The position numbers were made by a program, and so were the translations under genes. A stretch of DNA of 64,000 nucleotides from Paenibacillus methanolicus (GTDB lineage Bacteria; Bacillota; Bacilli; Paenibacillales; Paenibacillaceae). Below the pieces are notes generated by a model that saw only the letters and a list, made by a program, of their open reading frames with translations, was not told where the DNA came from and searched no databases. The DNA lies in NCBI RefSeq assembly GCF_008124765.1, contig NZ_VNHS01000001.1:744001-808000 (forward strand). The letters are read 5' to 3'. Of this stretch, positions 6,510 through 14,679 are shown one piece after another (the stretch's first letter is position 1; each line of letters begins with the position of its first letter).

Positions 6510-8636
6510 GTGACCAACATCTTAGATATACCCGATGAAATTCAACATAAGCTTTGGGCTAAACTTCTATTTGGGAAGATCGCTGACAAGTTACTGTTTT
6601 TAACCGACCATAATGGAAACTTCTATTGGGACCAAGTTGAGGAGAAAAACCTCAAATACCTAGCCAAACAGTGTGTTGGTCACCCATGGGCGAATCACTT
6701 TGCATTGGCGGTTCTTTGTATTACTGATCGGAGACTGACCCCGTCATCAATCATGAACATTACGTCGGTCTTAAACGCACGTTTTCGCGATCTTTTTACT
6801 CATTTCAATATATCAAAGGTCGAGGACTTATTGCCTCACCATGTCGAAATGTACTTGACTGGACAGATCTTGCCTGAGCACTCCGATCGGCAGCGGCAGA
6901 GCCTACTAACTACTTATAATACTTTCATATTCAATTTGAAGAAGTGGATTGGAACTCAGTTTACCGATGACCTTCAGGCTGACCTCGCCCTTTATCTACT
7001 GCCGAATCTCCCGTTCGACAATAGAGACTTTAGTGCGCGTACTAAAGCAATAACAAATGCAAAGAATAAAAGGAAAGAAGATACTTCTGCCATAACGCCT
7101 TTGCTGCCCGAAATTAGGGCGATTGGCCATCTAAGATGGAATCAGGTCAATAGACTACGTGAGGCTTTTAGGAAGGCCATACAGTCCGTTAAGGACAACG
7201 GGCTTACTTTGCCTATTGATTTTTATTACGATGAATCTGAATATGCAAATGAAAGATGGTACTTTAAACTCTGGGATTTTTCAAGCTATGAGAAATCTAT
7301 AGATGGGGAGCACTTTTACCGGTATAACCTCGAAAAGCAGTACTTCATGGAATACATCAAAGCTGAGAAATTGGATGATGGATCTGACGGGGATGGCCCA
7401 TGGTTTATTGATCTCTTACGGCTCCGAGTATTAGGGCAATGGAATTCCGAGTACACAACAGACGAACATCGAGCAAAAGTAATCGAATACCTTAATCATT
7501 GGGGCTATGAGATGGAGACGGATGGGAAAACCATTGCACCGTTTCTTCCGCGTAATCCTGGTTTGCTTATGCAGGGCTTATATCTAACAAAAAAACAGCG
7601 TACAACTAATAAAGTGTTCGTTAGTATTGAGCCGATTTTCGCCGCCTGCATGTTCGCTCGTTTCGCGTTAGATATCATTACTTCTTCTGGCGCCAGAATA
7701 AATGAACTCCTTCAGATCAGTTATGACAAAGAGTGCTGCGTCATAACCGTCGATAAGAGCGCTTCTCCGCCACGGAAAAATTATATTTTTCGACTTACGC
7801 CTAAAGGACGAGAGGAACCTGAGAATTACTACATGCCGGAAGATGTATTTAAGTTTATGACTGAAATTGTAAAGATGTTGAAAGAGTCTTACGGTAACGA
7901 CGGGATACCAGAGGTTGAATATGATGTTGAGAGTCGAAAACATCTTCTTAATGCTCGAAAATACATTTTTCAGTATAATTCGAGACATATCAACGTTTTT
8001 TCAATTAACGCTATCCTTAGGTTCTTACTCCACGGGATCATTATTCAAACTGCAGAGGGTAACCAGGTAATTGTGAAATCTCATTTACTTCGTCACGCAT
8101 TTGCGACACACGCTGTGCAAAACGAAAAGATCCCACTTGATATCGTAAAATCTCTCCTTCACCAGAAGGATGTTGAGGTAACCGCGTACTATTCAGCTCC
8201 AACATCTCAGCAAGTTTCCGATTCGATAAATAGTCTGCATGAAAACTGGGTCACTCAAATCGATATTCAGAAGGGGATATTGCGTGGGCCAGAGGAACTT
8301 CAAGAAATATATGATGACTACCGCGAGAAAGTAGGAACTCTTTCAAAAGTAGTCGGAGGCATCTGTACGATTGATTCCGTTTGTCCTAGTAAAATGGCAT
8401 GTATCGGTTGTGCAGCAAAGGTTCCACGGCCAGAGTTTAAAGATGAAATAACAGCTCTTTACGATTGGGCAGATGAAAGTGAGAAGCGATTTGAAAAACT
8501 TGGACTGCCACTGGAAGCTCAAAAGATGAAGATAACTAAGAACCGCGCTCGAAATGAGCTCAAAGAGATACAATTAATTGAAAGATACCAGAAGGATGAA
8601 AAACATGCGCCAGAAATCAGAATCGCCCGTAAATAA
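6510..8636 (+). CDS. tnpB: Tn554-like transposase B, large tyrosine recombinase
   Basis: 708 residues, starting at GTG 6510 right after the tnpA stop, so probably translated by coupling. The catalytic domain lies at about 380-600: 'SSGARINELLQISYD' holds the first Arg, 'SHLLRHAFATHA' is box II, and 'VEVTAYYSAPT' holds the nucleophile Tyr. After it, a Cys cluster (C-x5-C-x5-C-x2-C in 'CTIDSVCPSKMACIGC') may bind a metal. The size and the split catalytic domain fit TnpB of Tn554 (about 630 residues). It acts with TnpA in site-specific excision and insertion. Confidence 0.85.
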   Translation: MTNILDIPDEIQHKLWAKLLFGKIADKLLFLTDHNGNFYWDQVEEKNLKYLAKQCVGHPWANHFALAVLCITDRRLTPSSIMNITSVLNARFRDLFTHFNISKVEDLLPHHVEMYLTGQILPEHSDRQRQSLLTTYNTFIFNLKKWIGTQFTDDLQADLALYLLPNLPFDNRDFSARTKAITNAKNKRKEDTSAITPLLPEIRAIGHLRWNQVNRLREAFRKAIQSVKDNGLTLPIDFYYDESEYANERWYFKLWDFSSYEKSIDGEHFYRYNLEKQYFMEYIKAEKLDDGSDGDGPWFIDLLRLRVLGQWNSEYTTDEHRAKVIEYLNHWGYEMETDGKTIAPFLPRNPGLLMQGLYLTKKQRTTNKVFVSIEPIFAACMFARFALDIITSSGARINELLQISYDKECCVITVDKSASPPRKNYIFRLTPKGREEPENYYMPEDVFKFMTEIVKMLKESYGNDGIPEVEYDVESRKHLLNARKYIFQYNSRHINVFSINAILRFLLHGIIIQTAEGNQVIVKSHLLRHAFATHAVQNEKIPLDIVKSLLHQKDVEVTAYYSAPTSQQVSDSINSLHENWVTQIDIQKGILRGPEELQEIYDDYREKVGTLSKVVGGICTIDSVCPSKMACIGCAAKVPRPEFKDEITALYDWADESEKRFEKLGLPLEAQKMKITKNRARNELKEIQLIERYQKDEKHAPEIRIARK

Positions 8637-9075
8637 TGAGTTATCTTGGCTTCAGGTCAGATACGAGCAACGAAAAAACAGATCCGTAGAGTTAGGAATC
8701 AATGCCATCGATAAGCTTGTTAAAGATAATAATCCCGTTTCTTATCGTACTGTATCGGAACTAACTCGGGAGTTGGATCCGGATGGTGAAGGCATTCACC
8801 CTAATACGATTCGTAAAAATAGTGAACTCCATGATTATTTCGTTCAGTACCGAACTGCCAAGCCGTATAAGCCGCGTAAAAGGTCTGTAAAGCAGCTCCT
8901 GGACGATATGGACTCATTCAAGCAGATCAAGATTAACCGTGACCTAGAGCGCGTTAGACAGCGTTATATGCAGTCCACAAAGGCCGAGCTGGTGGAACAT
9001 CTGATACGGCTAGAACAATATGTTGCTCAGCAGAATCAGATTTGGTTAAAAAATGAGTTCGAGAAATTTCAATGA
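8605..9075 (+). CDS. tnpC: Tn554-like TnpC accessory protein
   Basis: 156 residues from ATG 8605 with GAAGG 9 bp upstream, overlapping the tnpB end by 32 bp. It is basic and helical. Residues about 30-65 (NPVSYRTVSELTRELDPDG, then HPNTIRKN) look like a helix-turn-helix, and the C-terminal 60 residues look like a coiled coil (INRDLERVRQRYMQSTKAEL). TnpC of Tn554 is a small third protein that affects the orientation and efficiency of insertion. The position and size fit, though the sequence match is inferred only from architecture. Confidence 0.75.
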   Translation: MRQKSESPVNNELSWLQVRYEQRKNRSVELGINAIDKLVKDNNPVSYRTVSELTRELDPDGEGIHPNTIRKNSELHDYFVQYRTAKPYKPRKRSVKQLLDDMDSFKQIKINRDLERVRQRYMQSTKAELVEHLIRLEQYVAQQNQIWLKNEFEKFQ

Positions 9076-9242
9076 TTATATTAGTCGATCTAAATTAGTA
9101 AGCTAAATAGCAGCAGGCGTTAAGCTACCCCGAAAATTACTCTTAGCACAAACCCAAAAATGGCAGCACGAAACTAAGCCCAGCTTTAATGGTTTTTAAA
9201 AACTGTGCTTCTTTCTGAGGGAAATATGAAACAACAGGAAGG
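9076..9242. other. Junction between tnpC and the IS110-type element
   Basis: No gene. It includes GCGTTAAGCTA (9117-9127), identical to the start of the array box at 15246-15256, followed by unrelated sequence. This may be half of an array box cut by the IS insertion. The 3' end of the IS110 element must lie within this gap but has no visible inverted repeat. Confidence 0.4.
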
Positions 9243-10466
9243 TTAAGAAGCTTCCGAATTAGAAAGAGCGACCTGAAAACCAAGATTCTCGAGCCTTCGT
9301 ACGGCCTGTCTAACAATCGCTTCTTGCTGTCGCTGCTCAAAGTAATGGCTACCTAAATCCTTGTAGTCCTCTTTGCGTATGAGAAGATGGTAAGCAATGA
9401 TCATAATGGAGTGGGCGACTGCCACTGCTGCTCGGTGTCGGCCTTTTCGGGCGGCGATGCGCCGGTATTGGGCTCCTAGGTAATTGTCGGATCTGCATAC
9501 GGAGTGGGCGACTTCAATCAGTGCCGCTCGGAGATATTTGTTGCCTTTGCGCGTTTTCGAGGATTTACGTTTTCCGGCACTTTCGTTTTGCCCTGGAACT
9601 AGTCCTGCCCATGAACAGAGATGAGCGGCAGATGGGAAGCGTGAAGCGATGTCAGTCCCAACTTCGGCTAAGATTTGTTCGGCGGTACGCCGGCCGACCC
9701 CTGGGATCGTATCTAGCCGCTCAATGTCTTGCTGAAAAGGGTCGAGCCGTTTGGCTACCTCCGTATCCAGTTCGAGAATTTGCTCATTCAAAAAATCAAC
9801 GTGCGTAAGCATGGTTTTCAGCATGATCCGCTGGTGGGCACTCATGTTGCCGCGCAAGGCTAATTCCAGCTCTTCTTTCTTTTTCTTTAGCGTCCGCCGA
9901 GCAAAGGCGGCCAGTTTTTCCGGATCTTCTTCGCCTTCGATCATGGCCCCCATCATATCGCGGCTGCTCACGCCCATAATATCGGAGACAACGGCAGCAA
10001 GCTTAATATTGGCGCCTTCCAAGACCTTTTGGACCCGGTTATGTTCGCGGGAGCGTTCCTGAATCAGGCTACGACGGTAGCGAACTAATTCGCGAAGTTC
10101 ACGTTGGTTACGGTCCGGGATATAGCTGGGCTTGAGCAGTCCGTGACGCAGGAGGTTACAGATCCACTCCGCATCCTTCACATCCGTCTTCCTGCCGGGA
10201 ACCGCCTTGATGTGCTGGGCGTTGACGACAAGGAAAGTAATCTCTTCGGCTTCAAGCAGGTTGACGATGGGCTTCCAGTAAACGCCTGTACTCTCCATAG
10301 CCACATGCGTGCAGCGATGCTGCTTAATCCAGTCGATCAAGTCGAGCAGGAAAACGGTGTGCGTACGAAACGTCTTAATCTCCTTTCCTTCAGAAGTCAT
10401 GACGCAAGCAGTAATGGACTTCTTGTGAACATCCAAACCGCAAGCGCGCTCGATCAGGATATCCAT
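9243..10466 (-). CDS. IS110-family transposase (DEDD, bridge-RNA guided type)
   Basis: 407 residues from ATG at 10466, with AAAGG 8 bp upstream. The RuvC-like DEDD domain is at the N-terminus: D12 in 'CGLDVHKKS', E58 in 'AMESTGVYW', D95 and D98 in 'GRKTDVKDAEW'. A coiled-coil linker (about 170-250) and the Transposase_20 domain follow, with 'LDTIPGVGRRTAEQIL' and 'ESAGKRKSSKTRKGNKYLR', the latter around the expected catalytic Ser. Family members use a structured non-coding RNA from the element end to choose target and donor DNA. The gene is complete and opposite to all neighbouring genes, so it is a later insertion in the array. Confidence 0.95.
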   Translation of the reverse strand: MDILIERACGLDVHKKSITACVMTSEGKEIKTFRTHTVFLLDLIDWIKQHRCTHVAMESTGVYWKPIVNLLEAEEITFLVVNAQHIKAVPGRKTDVKDAEWICNLLRHGLLKPSYIPDRNQRELRELVRYRRSLIQERSREHNRVQKVLEGANIKLAAVVSDIMGVSSRDMMGAMIEGEEDPEKLAAFARRTLKKKKEELELALRGNMSAHQRIMLKTMLTHVDFLNEQILELDTEVAKRLDPFQQDIERLDTIPGVGRRTAEQILAEVGTDIASRFPSAAHLCSWAGLVPGQNESAGKRKSSKTRKGNKYLRAALIEVAHSVCRSDNYLGAQYRRIAARKGRHRAAVAVAHSIMIIAYHLLIRKEDYKDLGSHYFEQRQQEAIVRQAVRRLENLGFQVALSNSEAS

Positions 10467-10689
10467 AGCATTCACCTTTCTACGGCAATTGAAATTGAGG
10501 ACTGGCGCAACAACCAGAAAAGGATTACTCTACCCCGCGTGCTTCCAAAAAGGAGCGACATACCGTGGTGCACCGTGATCGTTGTAGTCAGACTAACGGA
10601 TGGGTTCGCGACACCATAGCTTAACGACCTTCCTCACCAGCCGTAAGAATAGTATAAAACGCCGCATAAAAATTTTCATTACTCTGTGG
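10467..10689 (-). ncRNA. Candidate bridge RNA region of the IS110 element
   Basis: This is the only sizeable non-coding stretch on the 5' side of the transposase gene, about 220 bp, where IS110-group elements carry the bridge RNA. No protein frame is convincing here. I could not fold it or define the element end. The box-like words CTAACGG (10593) and ATAGCTTAA (10616-10624) inside it may belong to the array and not to the IS. Confidence 0.3.
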
Positions 10690-10740
10690 TGCCCCGGCAG
10701 GGGCATGGATGGCTAACGGGCAGTTTAGTTCTAATATGTG
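10690..10740 (+). repeat. Array repeat module 1: hairpin plus box
   Basis: The hairpin TGCCCC/GGGGCA (10690-10705) is followed by the box GGCTAACGGGCAGTTTAGTT (10711-10730) and CTAATATGTG. TAGTTCTAATATGTG (10726-10740) nearly repeats at 11468-11482. The left-hand box seems missing or cut by the IS110 element. It precedes the HEAT-repeat gene. Confidence 0.6.
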
Positions 10741-10804
10741 GTATTATTATTGTGATGGGAGAATAGCCAGAAACTACTCCAATTATAAAAGGATAATTTG
10801 AATA

Positions 10805-11344
10805 ATGAAAAAGCCAATATTTATGTTTTCAAAAGATAAAGAATACGCTTCTGTTGACTATATGGTTACAGATCCAACTCAAAGAGAGTTATGCTATAGG
10901 ATGATTGATTCAATCATCGAAATAAATGCCCAAAATTACTTGTCTGATGCGTTATTGGAACCGTTCATTACCGCCATGAAGACTAATTATAAGTATGTTG
11001 TTGATGTAGCTGGTGGAAGACTTGCTCAACTCACATATCATTATCCAGAGGCTAAGCAGGTGTTTTTCAATCTGATACATGACAGTAATTCAAAGGTAAG
11101 ATTCAATATATTAACGGCATTAATTGATAAACCTCATGAGGATGTCATACCTTGCTTGCTTAAAGCAGCTCTGAAGGACAAAAGTGTAAAGGTCAGGAGC
11201 AAAGTAGCGGACATTACGTTTAGGTTATCGCGGGCTGATATGATCCCTATATTAGAGGACCATCTTAAAACAGAAAATAACCCAAAGGTAGTGGAGTCAA
11301 TTAGATTCACTATTGAGAATTTTGGTCGATTTACCTACGAATAA
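10805..11344 (+). CDS. HEAT-repeat protein (array gene 1)
   Basis: 179 residues. From about residue 70 there are three helical repeats typical of HEAT/PBS-type proteins: 'AKQVFFNLIHDSNSKVRFNIL', 'IPCLLKAALKDKSVKVRSKVA' and 'IPILEDHLKTENNPKVVES'. The conserved 'D....VR..A' signature is clear in the first two. HEAT repeats are protein-binding scaffolds; no enzyme motif is present. Starts at ATG 10805 behind AAAGGA. The gene is AT-rich, alone between two array repeat modules, and on the same strand as all the other array genes. Function unknown; small HEAT proteins sometimes act as immunity or inhibitor proteins. Confidence 0.75.
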   Translation: MKKPIFMFSKDKEYASVDYMVTDPTQRELCYRMIDSIIEINAQNYLSDALLEPFITAMKTNYKYVVDVAGGRLAQLTYHYPEAKQVFFNLIHDSNSKVRFNILTALIDKPHEDVIPCLLKAALKDKSVKVRSKVADITFRLSRADMIPILEDHLKTENNPKVVESIRFTIENFGRFTYE

Positions 11345-11378
11345 CATAAACACTTTCTGATTTCAATGAAGAGACGAT

Positions 11379-11482
11379 TAAGCTATCGAGGAACGATAGT
11401 TGAACCAAACCAGGGAGTAATTTGCCGCGGCAGCTACTCCCTGTCTTCATTAAGCTATTGGGCAGGATAGTTCCAATATGTG
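11379..11482 (+). repeat. Array repeat module 2: box, hairpin, box
   Basis: Left box TAAGCTATCGAGGAACGATAG (11379-11399, written in full it runs to 11404), hairpin CAGGGAGTA / TACTCCCTG (11411-11419, 11435-11443), right box TAAGCTATTGGGCAGGATAG (11451-11470). The two boxes are direct repeats of one another. TAGTTCCAATATGTG (11468-11482) matches module 1 except for one base and is followed by TTAAAAT, a possible -10. Confidence 0.75.
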
Positions 11483-11534
11483 TTAAAATCAAGTTGTGAG
11501 TAATTCAATTCAAATTTCGGAAAGGTGACCTTAA

Positions 11535-12002
11535 ATGTCATCGAAGATGTTCGTTTGTACTAGCGTAGGTATCTATAGAGAAGCTTTGACACGCGGGAAA
11601 ATATATGAAGCGTTGGACGAAGATCTTGATAAAGAACAAGTGAAAATCAAAGGCGATAATAACCGAACAAGATGGTTTCGTAAGTATTATTTTGAAGATG
11701 CTAGCTGCTGTGTGCCTATAGTTGAAAGCTGGAAATTTGATGATGAGATTCAAGACGAGAGCGAGAACTCTTTGGAGCATATAGAGATCACAGTAACGTT
11801 CAGTACTGGAGAAAAACGCTGGTGTTCGATTTGTACAAAAGCAGGTCTTGCTGATTATATAGATCGGAATTTAGATGGTAGCGTTTTGTTCTTCGAAAAC
11901 TTGATAATCGTAAAAAGCTTCACTCATGATGTGGTTAGTGATGCTTTAAACGAACTCGATCAACAGAACCAACTCATTAGTGCGACTAGACCATTAGGCT
12001 AA
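11535..12002 (+). CDS. Uncharacterised protein (array gene 2a)
   Basis: 155 residues, not recognised. The first 55 residues (FVCTSVGIYREALTRGKIYE, then 'RTRWFRKYYF') look like a small beta-barrel of the kind 'alTkGK.Yev...d..g...wy...F' seen in phage and mobile-element proteins. Residues about 85-140 are a second alpha/beta part with 'ITVTFSTGEKRWCSICTKAGL', which recalls Firmicutes immunity-type proteins, but this is only an impression. Start ATG 11535 behind AAAGGTG. It is 11 bp upstream of the next gene, so the two form an operon inside one array unit. Confidence 0.65.
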   Translation: MSSKMFVCTSVGIYREALTRGKIYEALDEDLDKEQVKIKGDNNRTRWFRKYYFEDASCCVPIVESWKFDDEIQDESENSLEHIEITVTFSTGEKRWCSICTKAGLADYIDRNLDGSVLFFENLIIVKSFTHDVVSDALNELDQQNQLISATRPLG

Positions 12003-12013
12003 GGAAGGAACTA

Positions 12014-12505
12014 TTGCTTAAAGAACACCGCGTACAAGGGGAGCTACAATTGACTAAGAGGATAGTAATTACTGATTGGGAAATTGAGGTGGATTATTCA
12101 AAAACAAAGGAGTATTATTCAAATCATAAAATAGATGATGATTGTACATGTACTTCATGCATGAATTATAGATTCAACTGTAAACAATTTTCTAATGAAC
12201 TACTTGAGTTTTTTGAAGGTCTGGGGATTGACCCGTCAAAAGAAGGGGAATTTATGGACTTTGGAGTGTCCAAAGAAGGTAGCGTAATCTACATGGGTTT
12301 TTATCATTTAGTTGGAAGAATACTTGACGGGCCTGATTACGTTGATGATAAATGGGAGGAACTGAATTTATTTAAGATAAATGAGTTTGAATTTGGCTTT
12401 AGTAGCCTTGAACTTAGGTGTGTGCCTGATGACTTTCCAGATCCAGTAATCCAACTCGAATTCAAAGCAATTCTCCCATGGTTACTTGAAGTACCAAGGG
12501 AGTAG
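12014..12505 (+). CDS. Uncharacterised protein with CxCxxC motif (array gene 2b)
   Basis: 163 residues from TTG 12014, with GGAAGG about 5 bp upstream. Residues about 40-60 hold 'DDDCTCTSCMNYRFNC', a C-x-C-x2-C-x6-C set that may bind a metal. Then comes 'NELLEFFEGLGIDPSKEGEF' and a hydrophobic 'SVIYMGFYHLVGRI'. This order of a cysteine knot, a 'FFE.LGIDP' helix and 'GFYH.VG' is found in a family of uncharacterised Firmicutes proteins; I cannot give a function. It shares its array unit with the gene before it. Confidence 0.65.
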   Translation: MLKEHRVQGELQLTKRIVITDWEIEVDYSKTKEYYSNHKIDDDCTCTSCMNYRFNCKQFSNELLEFFEGLGIDPSKEGEFMDFGVSKEGSVIYMGFYHLVGRILDGPDYVDDKWEELNLFKINEFEFGFSSLELRCVPDDFPDPVIQLEFKAILPWLLEVPRE

Positions 12506-12540
12506 TTATTGCACGAACTTTTCTGGAGTATGAGGCATTG

Positions 12541-12637
12541 TTACGCTAACTGGAGACGATAGCTCAACAATCAACGACGGCAGCCGGCCAGAAAGATCGG
12601 CTGTCGTCGTTGCGCTAACGGGCGCAGGATAGCTCGG
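12541..12637 (+). repeat. Array repeat module 3: box, hairpin, box
   Basis: Left box TTACGCTAACTGGAGACGAT then AGCTCAA (12541-12567), hairpin CGACGGCAGCCG / CGGCTGTCGTCG (12575-12586, 12598-12609), right box TTGCGCTAACGGGCGCAGGA then TAGCTC (12610-12635). The hairpin loop contains GCCAGAAAGAT, also found in modules 4 and 8. No T-tract follows, so it is not a simple terminator. Confidence 0.8.
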
Positions 12638-12710
12638 GCTAGATAGTTGAAATGCATAGAAAGTGCTATTATTTTATTGAACATACAAGATTGATAAAGG
12701 GCGGAGAAAA

Positions 12711-13307
12711 ATGCAAGATGAATTAGAGACTATCATAAAAGAAGAAATTCTCCAGTGGTTCAAACAAAATAAATATCGTCGTCAAGGCAGGAGCGTTTTT
12801 AAACAGTTAGAAAATCATGGTATTTGTTTTAATGTGGATTCAAGTAAATATAATACATCTGATCATAAGAGGGTATGGTTTAATTCAGGGATATTCATTC
12901 AGTCTGTGCATGACATTCTATGGGGGGTTGAAGAACGTCCCAAGTTTCCGAAGGAGTATCATTGCCTGGAAAGAAAAAGGATCGGAGATATCAGAGGAGA
13001 TTGGAAGAAATATGAGCGGTCCTATATCTTTGAAGAAGGAAAAGATATCTCGCAAATGAAAGTAGATATGTTAGAGGATTTTGAGTATTTTAAAACATAT
13101 TTACTTGGCGTAGAAAAATTAAACTTTGTCGAGCGATACAATAAATTAGATTTGGATATGTATCATCCTGATTATGATGGAGTAGCCGTTTATCTGTATC
13201 TCAATGGTTACGAGGAAGCGAGTAAAGATAAGCTAATAAAAAAATATCACAATACTAAGGCAGAATTCCATCTGAATATCCTTAAAAGGCTCGGCATTTC
13301 GTACTAA
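12711..13307 (+). CDS. DUF4304-like protein (array gene 3)
   Basis: 198 residues. The layout 'EEILQWFKQNKYRRQGRSVFK' (about 11-31), 'HGICFNVDSSKYNTSDHKRV' (36-55) and 'WFNSGIFIQS' (56-65) follows the DUF4304 pattern 'L...gf...g..F......v...vnvQkS......f.iNlGvf'. The C-terminal part is helical. DUF4304 proteins have no assigned reaction and are often found among immunity or cassette genes. Start ATG 12711 with GGCGGAG upstream. AT-rich, single gene between modules 3 and 4. Confidence 0.7.
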   Translation: MQDELETIIKEEILQWFKQNKYRRQGRSVFKQLENHGICFNVDSSKYNTSDHKRVWFNSGIFIQSVHDILWGVEERPKFPKEYHCLERKRIGDIRGDWKKYERSYIFEEGKDISQMKVDMLEDFEYFKTYLLGVEKLNFVERYNKLDLDMYHPDYDGVAVYLYLNGYEEASKDKLIKKYHNTKAEFHLNILKRLGISY

Positions 13308-13329
13308 TTGTCCATGGCTGGCTGAAGGC

Positions 13330-13486
13330 GTATTAACGGGATTCAATAAAGATAGCAGCTGTCGGCCACTCGAAGACAAGCTGCTGTTTTCGTTACGCTA
13401 ACGGCGAACGATAGCTCAACAATCAACGACGGCAGCCGGCCAGAAAGGTCGGCTGTCGTCGTTGTGCTAACGGGAGGATAGCAATG
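13330..13486 (+). repeat. Array repeat module 4: box, hairpin, box, hairpin, box
   Basis: Box GTATTAACGGGATTCAATAA then AGATAG (13330-13355), hairpin AGCAGCT / AGCTGCT (13354-13360, 13379-13385), box CGTTACGCTAACGGCGAACG then ATAGCTCAA (13391-13419), hairpin CGACGGCAGCCG / CGGCTGTCGTCG (13427-13438, 13450-13461), box TTGTGCTAACGGGAGGATAG (13462-13481). Three boxes separated by two different hairpins show that hairpins, like genes, sit between boxes as units of a chain. Confidence 0.8.
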
Positions 13487-13595
13487 ATTGGCTAGCGAAA
13501 TATATAAATAAAGATACCCTGCATTTTTAGGCATGGTTTGCAGGGTATACGAAAAGTTATCCCACTATAATTATTTTTGAAAGGAGGGAGCGAAT

Positions 13596-14441
13596 ATGGA
13601 TTGGCTTGATAGATTTCATGCGGCGGTAGATTATATTGAAAACCATCTAGATGATAAAATCGAATATTCTTCAGTTGCTCAAGCAGCCTGCTGCTCGGAG
13701 TTTCACTTTTCAAGGATGTTTTCATCCATATTAGGAATATCTCTTTCAGAATATATCCGTCGTAGACGCCTTACCAAAGCGGCCTTTGATATTCAAACAA
13801 GTGATGCCAAAATCATTGATATTGCTTTGAAATATGGGTATGACTCATCTGATGCTTTTTCAAGGGCGTTCAAGAAGCTTCACAGTGTCACACCCCACTC
13901 AGTTAGAGAAAAAGGTGTGCAGTTAAAAGCCTATCCTCGAATCTCCTTTCAAATCACAATTAAAGGGGATGTAGAATTGGACTATCAAATCGAAAGAATG
14001 GAAACGGAATTGCGTTTTGTGGGAAAGCGTCAAAGTGTAAAAACCTCTCGTGCATTTAAGGAAATTCCTGCTTTATGGAGAAAATCCAACGAGGATGGCT
14101 TCAAACAAGCCTTGATAGACATGTCCTGGGTAAGTCCTAAATGCAAGTTGGAAAGTCTTGTCGGCATTTGCGGCAAAGAGGCGGCTATCACGGATGAGGT
14201 ATTCGATTACTTTATGGGAGTACGGTACGACTCTAAACCACCTTCCGATATGGAGGAGATTAGAATTGCCCCAAGCACTTATGCTGTATTCCCTAATGTT
14301 GTTGATGCTTGGAAAAGGTTATATTCAGAATGGCTTCCTACGTCCGGATACGAGCTTGCAAACCAACCTTGTATAGAGCATTTTTTAGGACCGGGACATA
14401 AGATCAAACATGAGCTATGGGTACCCATCATTGAAAAGTGA
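13596..14441 (+). CDS. AraC-family regulator with GyrI-like effector domain (array gene 4)
   Basis: 281 residues. Residues 1-105 contain the two AraC helix-turn-helices ('SSVAQAACCSEFHFSRMFSS' and 'KIIDIALKYGYDSSDAFSRA', then 'FKKLHSVTPHSVR'). Residues about 130-281 form a GyrI-like/effector-binding domain ('IERMETELRFVGKR', 'IAPSTYAVFPN', ending 'HELWVPI'). This Rob/BmrR-like design usually activates genes for drug or toxin efflux when the domain binds a small hydrophobic ligand. Start ATG 13596 behind AAAGGAGGG. It is a single-gene array unit, so its targets are probably elsewhere. Confidence 0.9.
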   Translation: MDWLDRFHAAVDYIENHLDDKIEYSSVAQAACCSEFHFSRMFSSILGISLSEYIRRRRLTKAAFDIQTSDAKIIDIALKYGYDSSDAFSRAFKKLHSVTPHSVREKGVQLKAYPRISFQITIKGDVELDYQIERMETELRFVGKRQSVKTSRAFKEIPALWRKSNEDGFKQALIDMSWVSPKCKLESLVGICGKEAAITDEVFDYFMGVRYDSKPPSDMEEIRIAPSTYAVFPNVVDAWKRLYSEWLPTSGYELANQPCIEHFLGPGHKIKHELWVPIIEK

Positions 14442-14454
14442 ATAGCTTATTATT

Positions 14455-14516
14455 GAAGTAACGAGAACGATAGCTCAATCTTGACACAGCGGCGGCCGGC
14501 CACAGAGCGGCTGCCG
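14455..14516 (+). repeat. Array repeat module 5: box and hairpin
   Basis: Box GAAGTAACGAGAACGATAGC then TCAATC (14455-14480), hairpin CGGCGGCCG / CGGCTGCCG (14490-14498, 14508-14516) with the same core as modules 3, 4, 7 and 8. A second box is not clear; the sequence near 14540-14550 (GAGTGGATAAC) may be a worn copy. Confidence 0.7.
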
Positions 14517-14679
14517 TTTCTCAATTGATGCACTGAATCGAGTGGATAACAGTAGAAATATTTGAAGATGACATGCAAGAAATAGCAATAACCAGCACAT
14601 GTTTAGCAACATTAAGAGAGATTTATCCCCTTCTAAAAACTAATGTGAAAGTATCTAAAATACAAGGAGTCGTTTTGAA

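Noticed and set aside
12575-12609. Array hairpins as normal intrinsic terminators
   Set aside because: The stems are strong but are followed by GC-rich box sequence and not by a T-tract, and some lie in pairs without a gene between them.
13343-13534. Small minus-strand genes across array modules (also 16069-16329)
   Set aside because: Their translations share TADLSGRLP only because they read through the same repeat hairpin; no ribosome sites.
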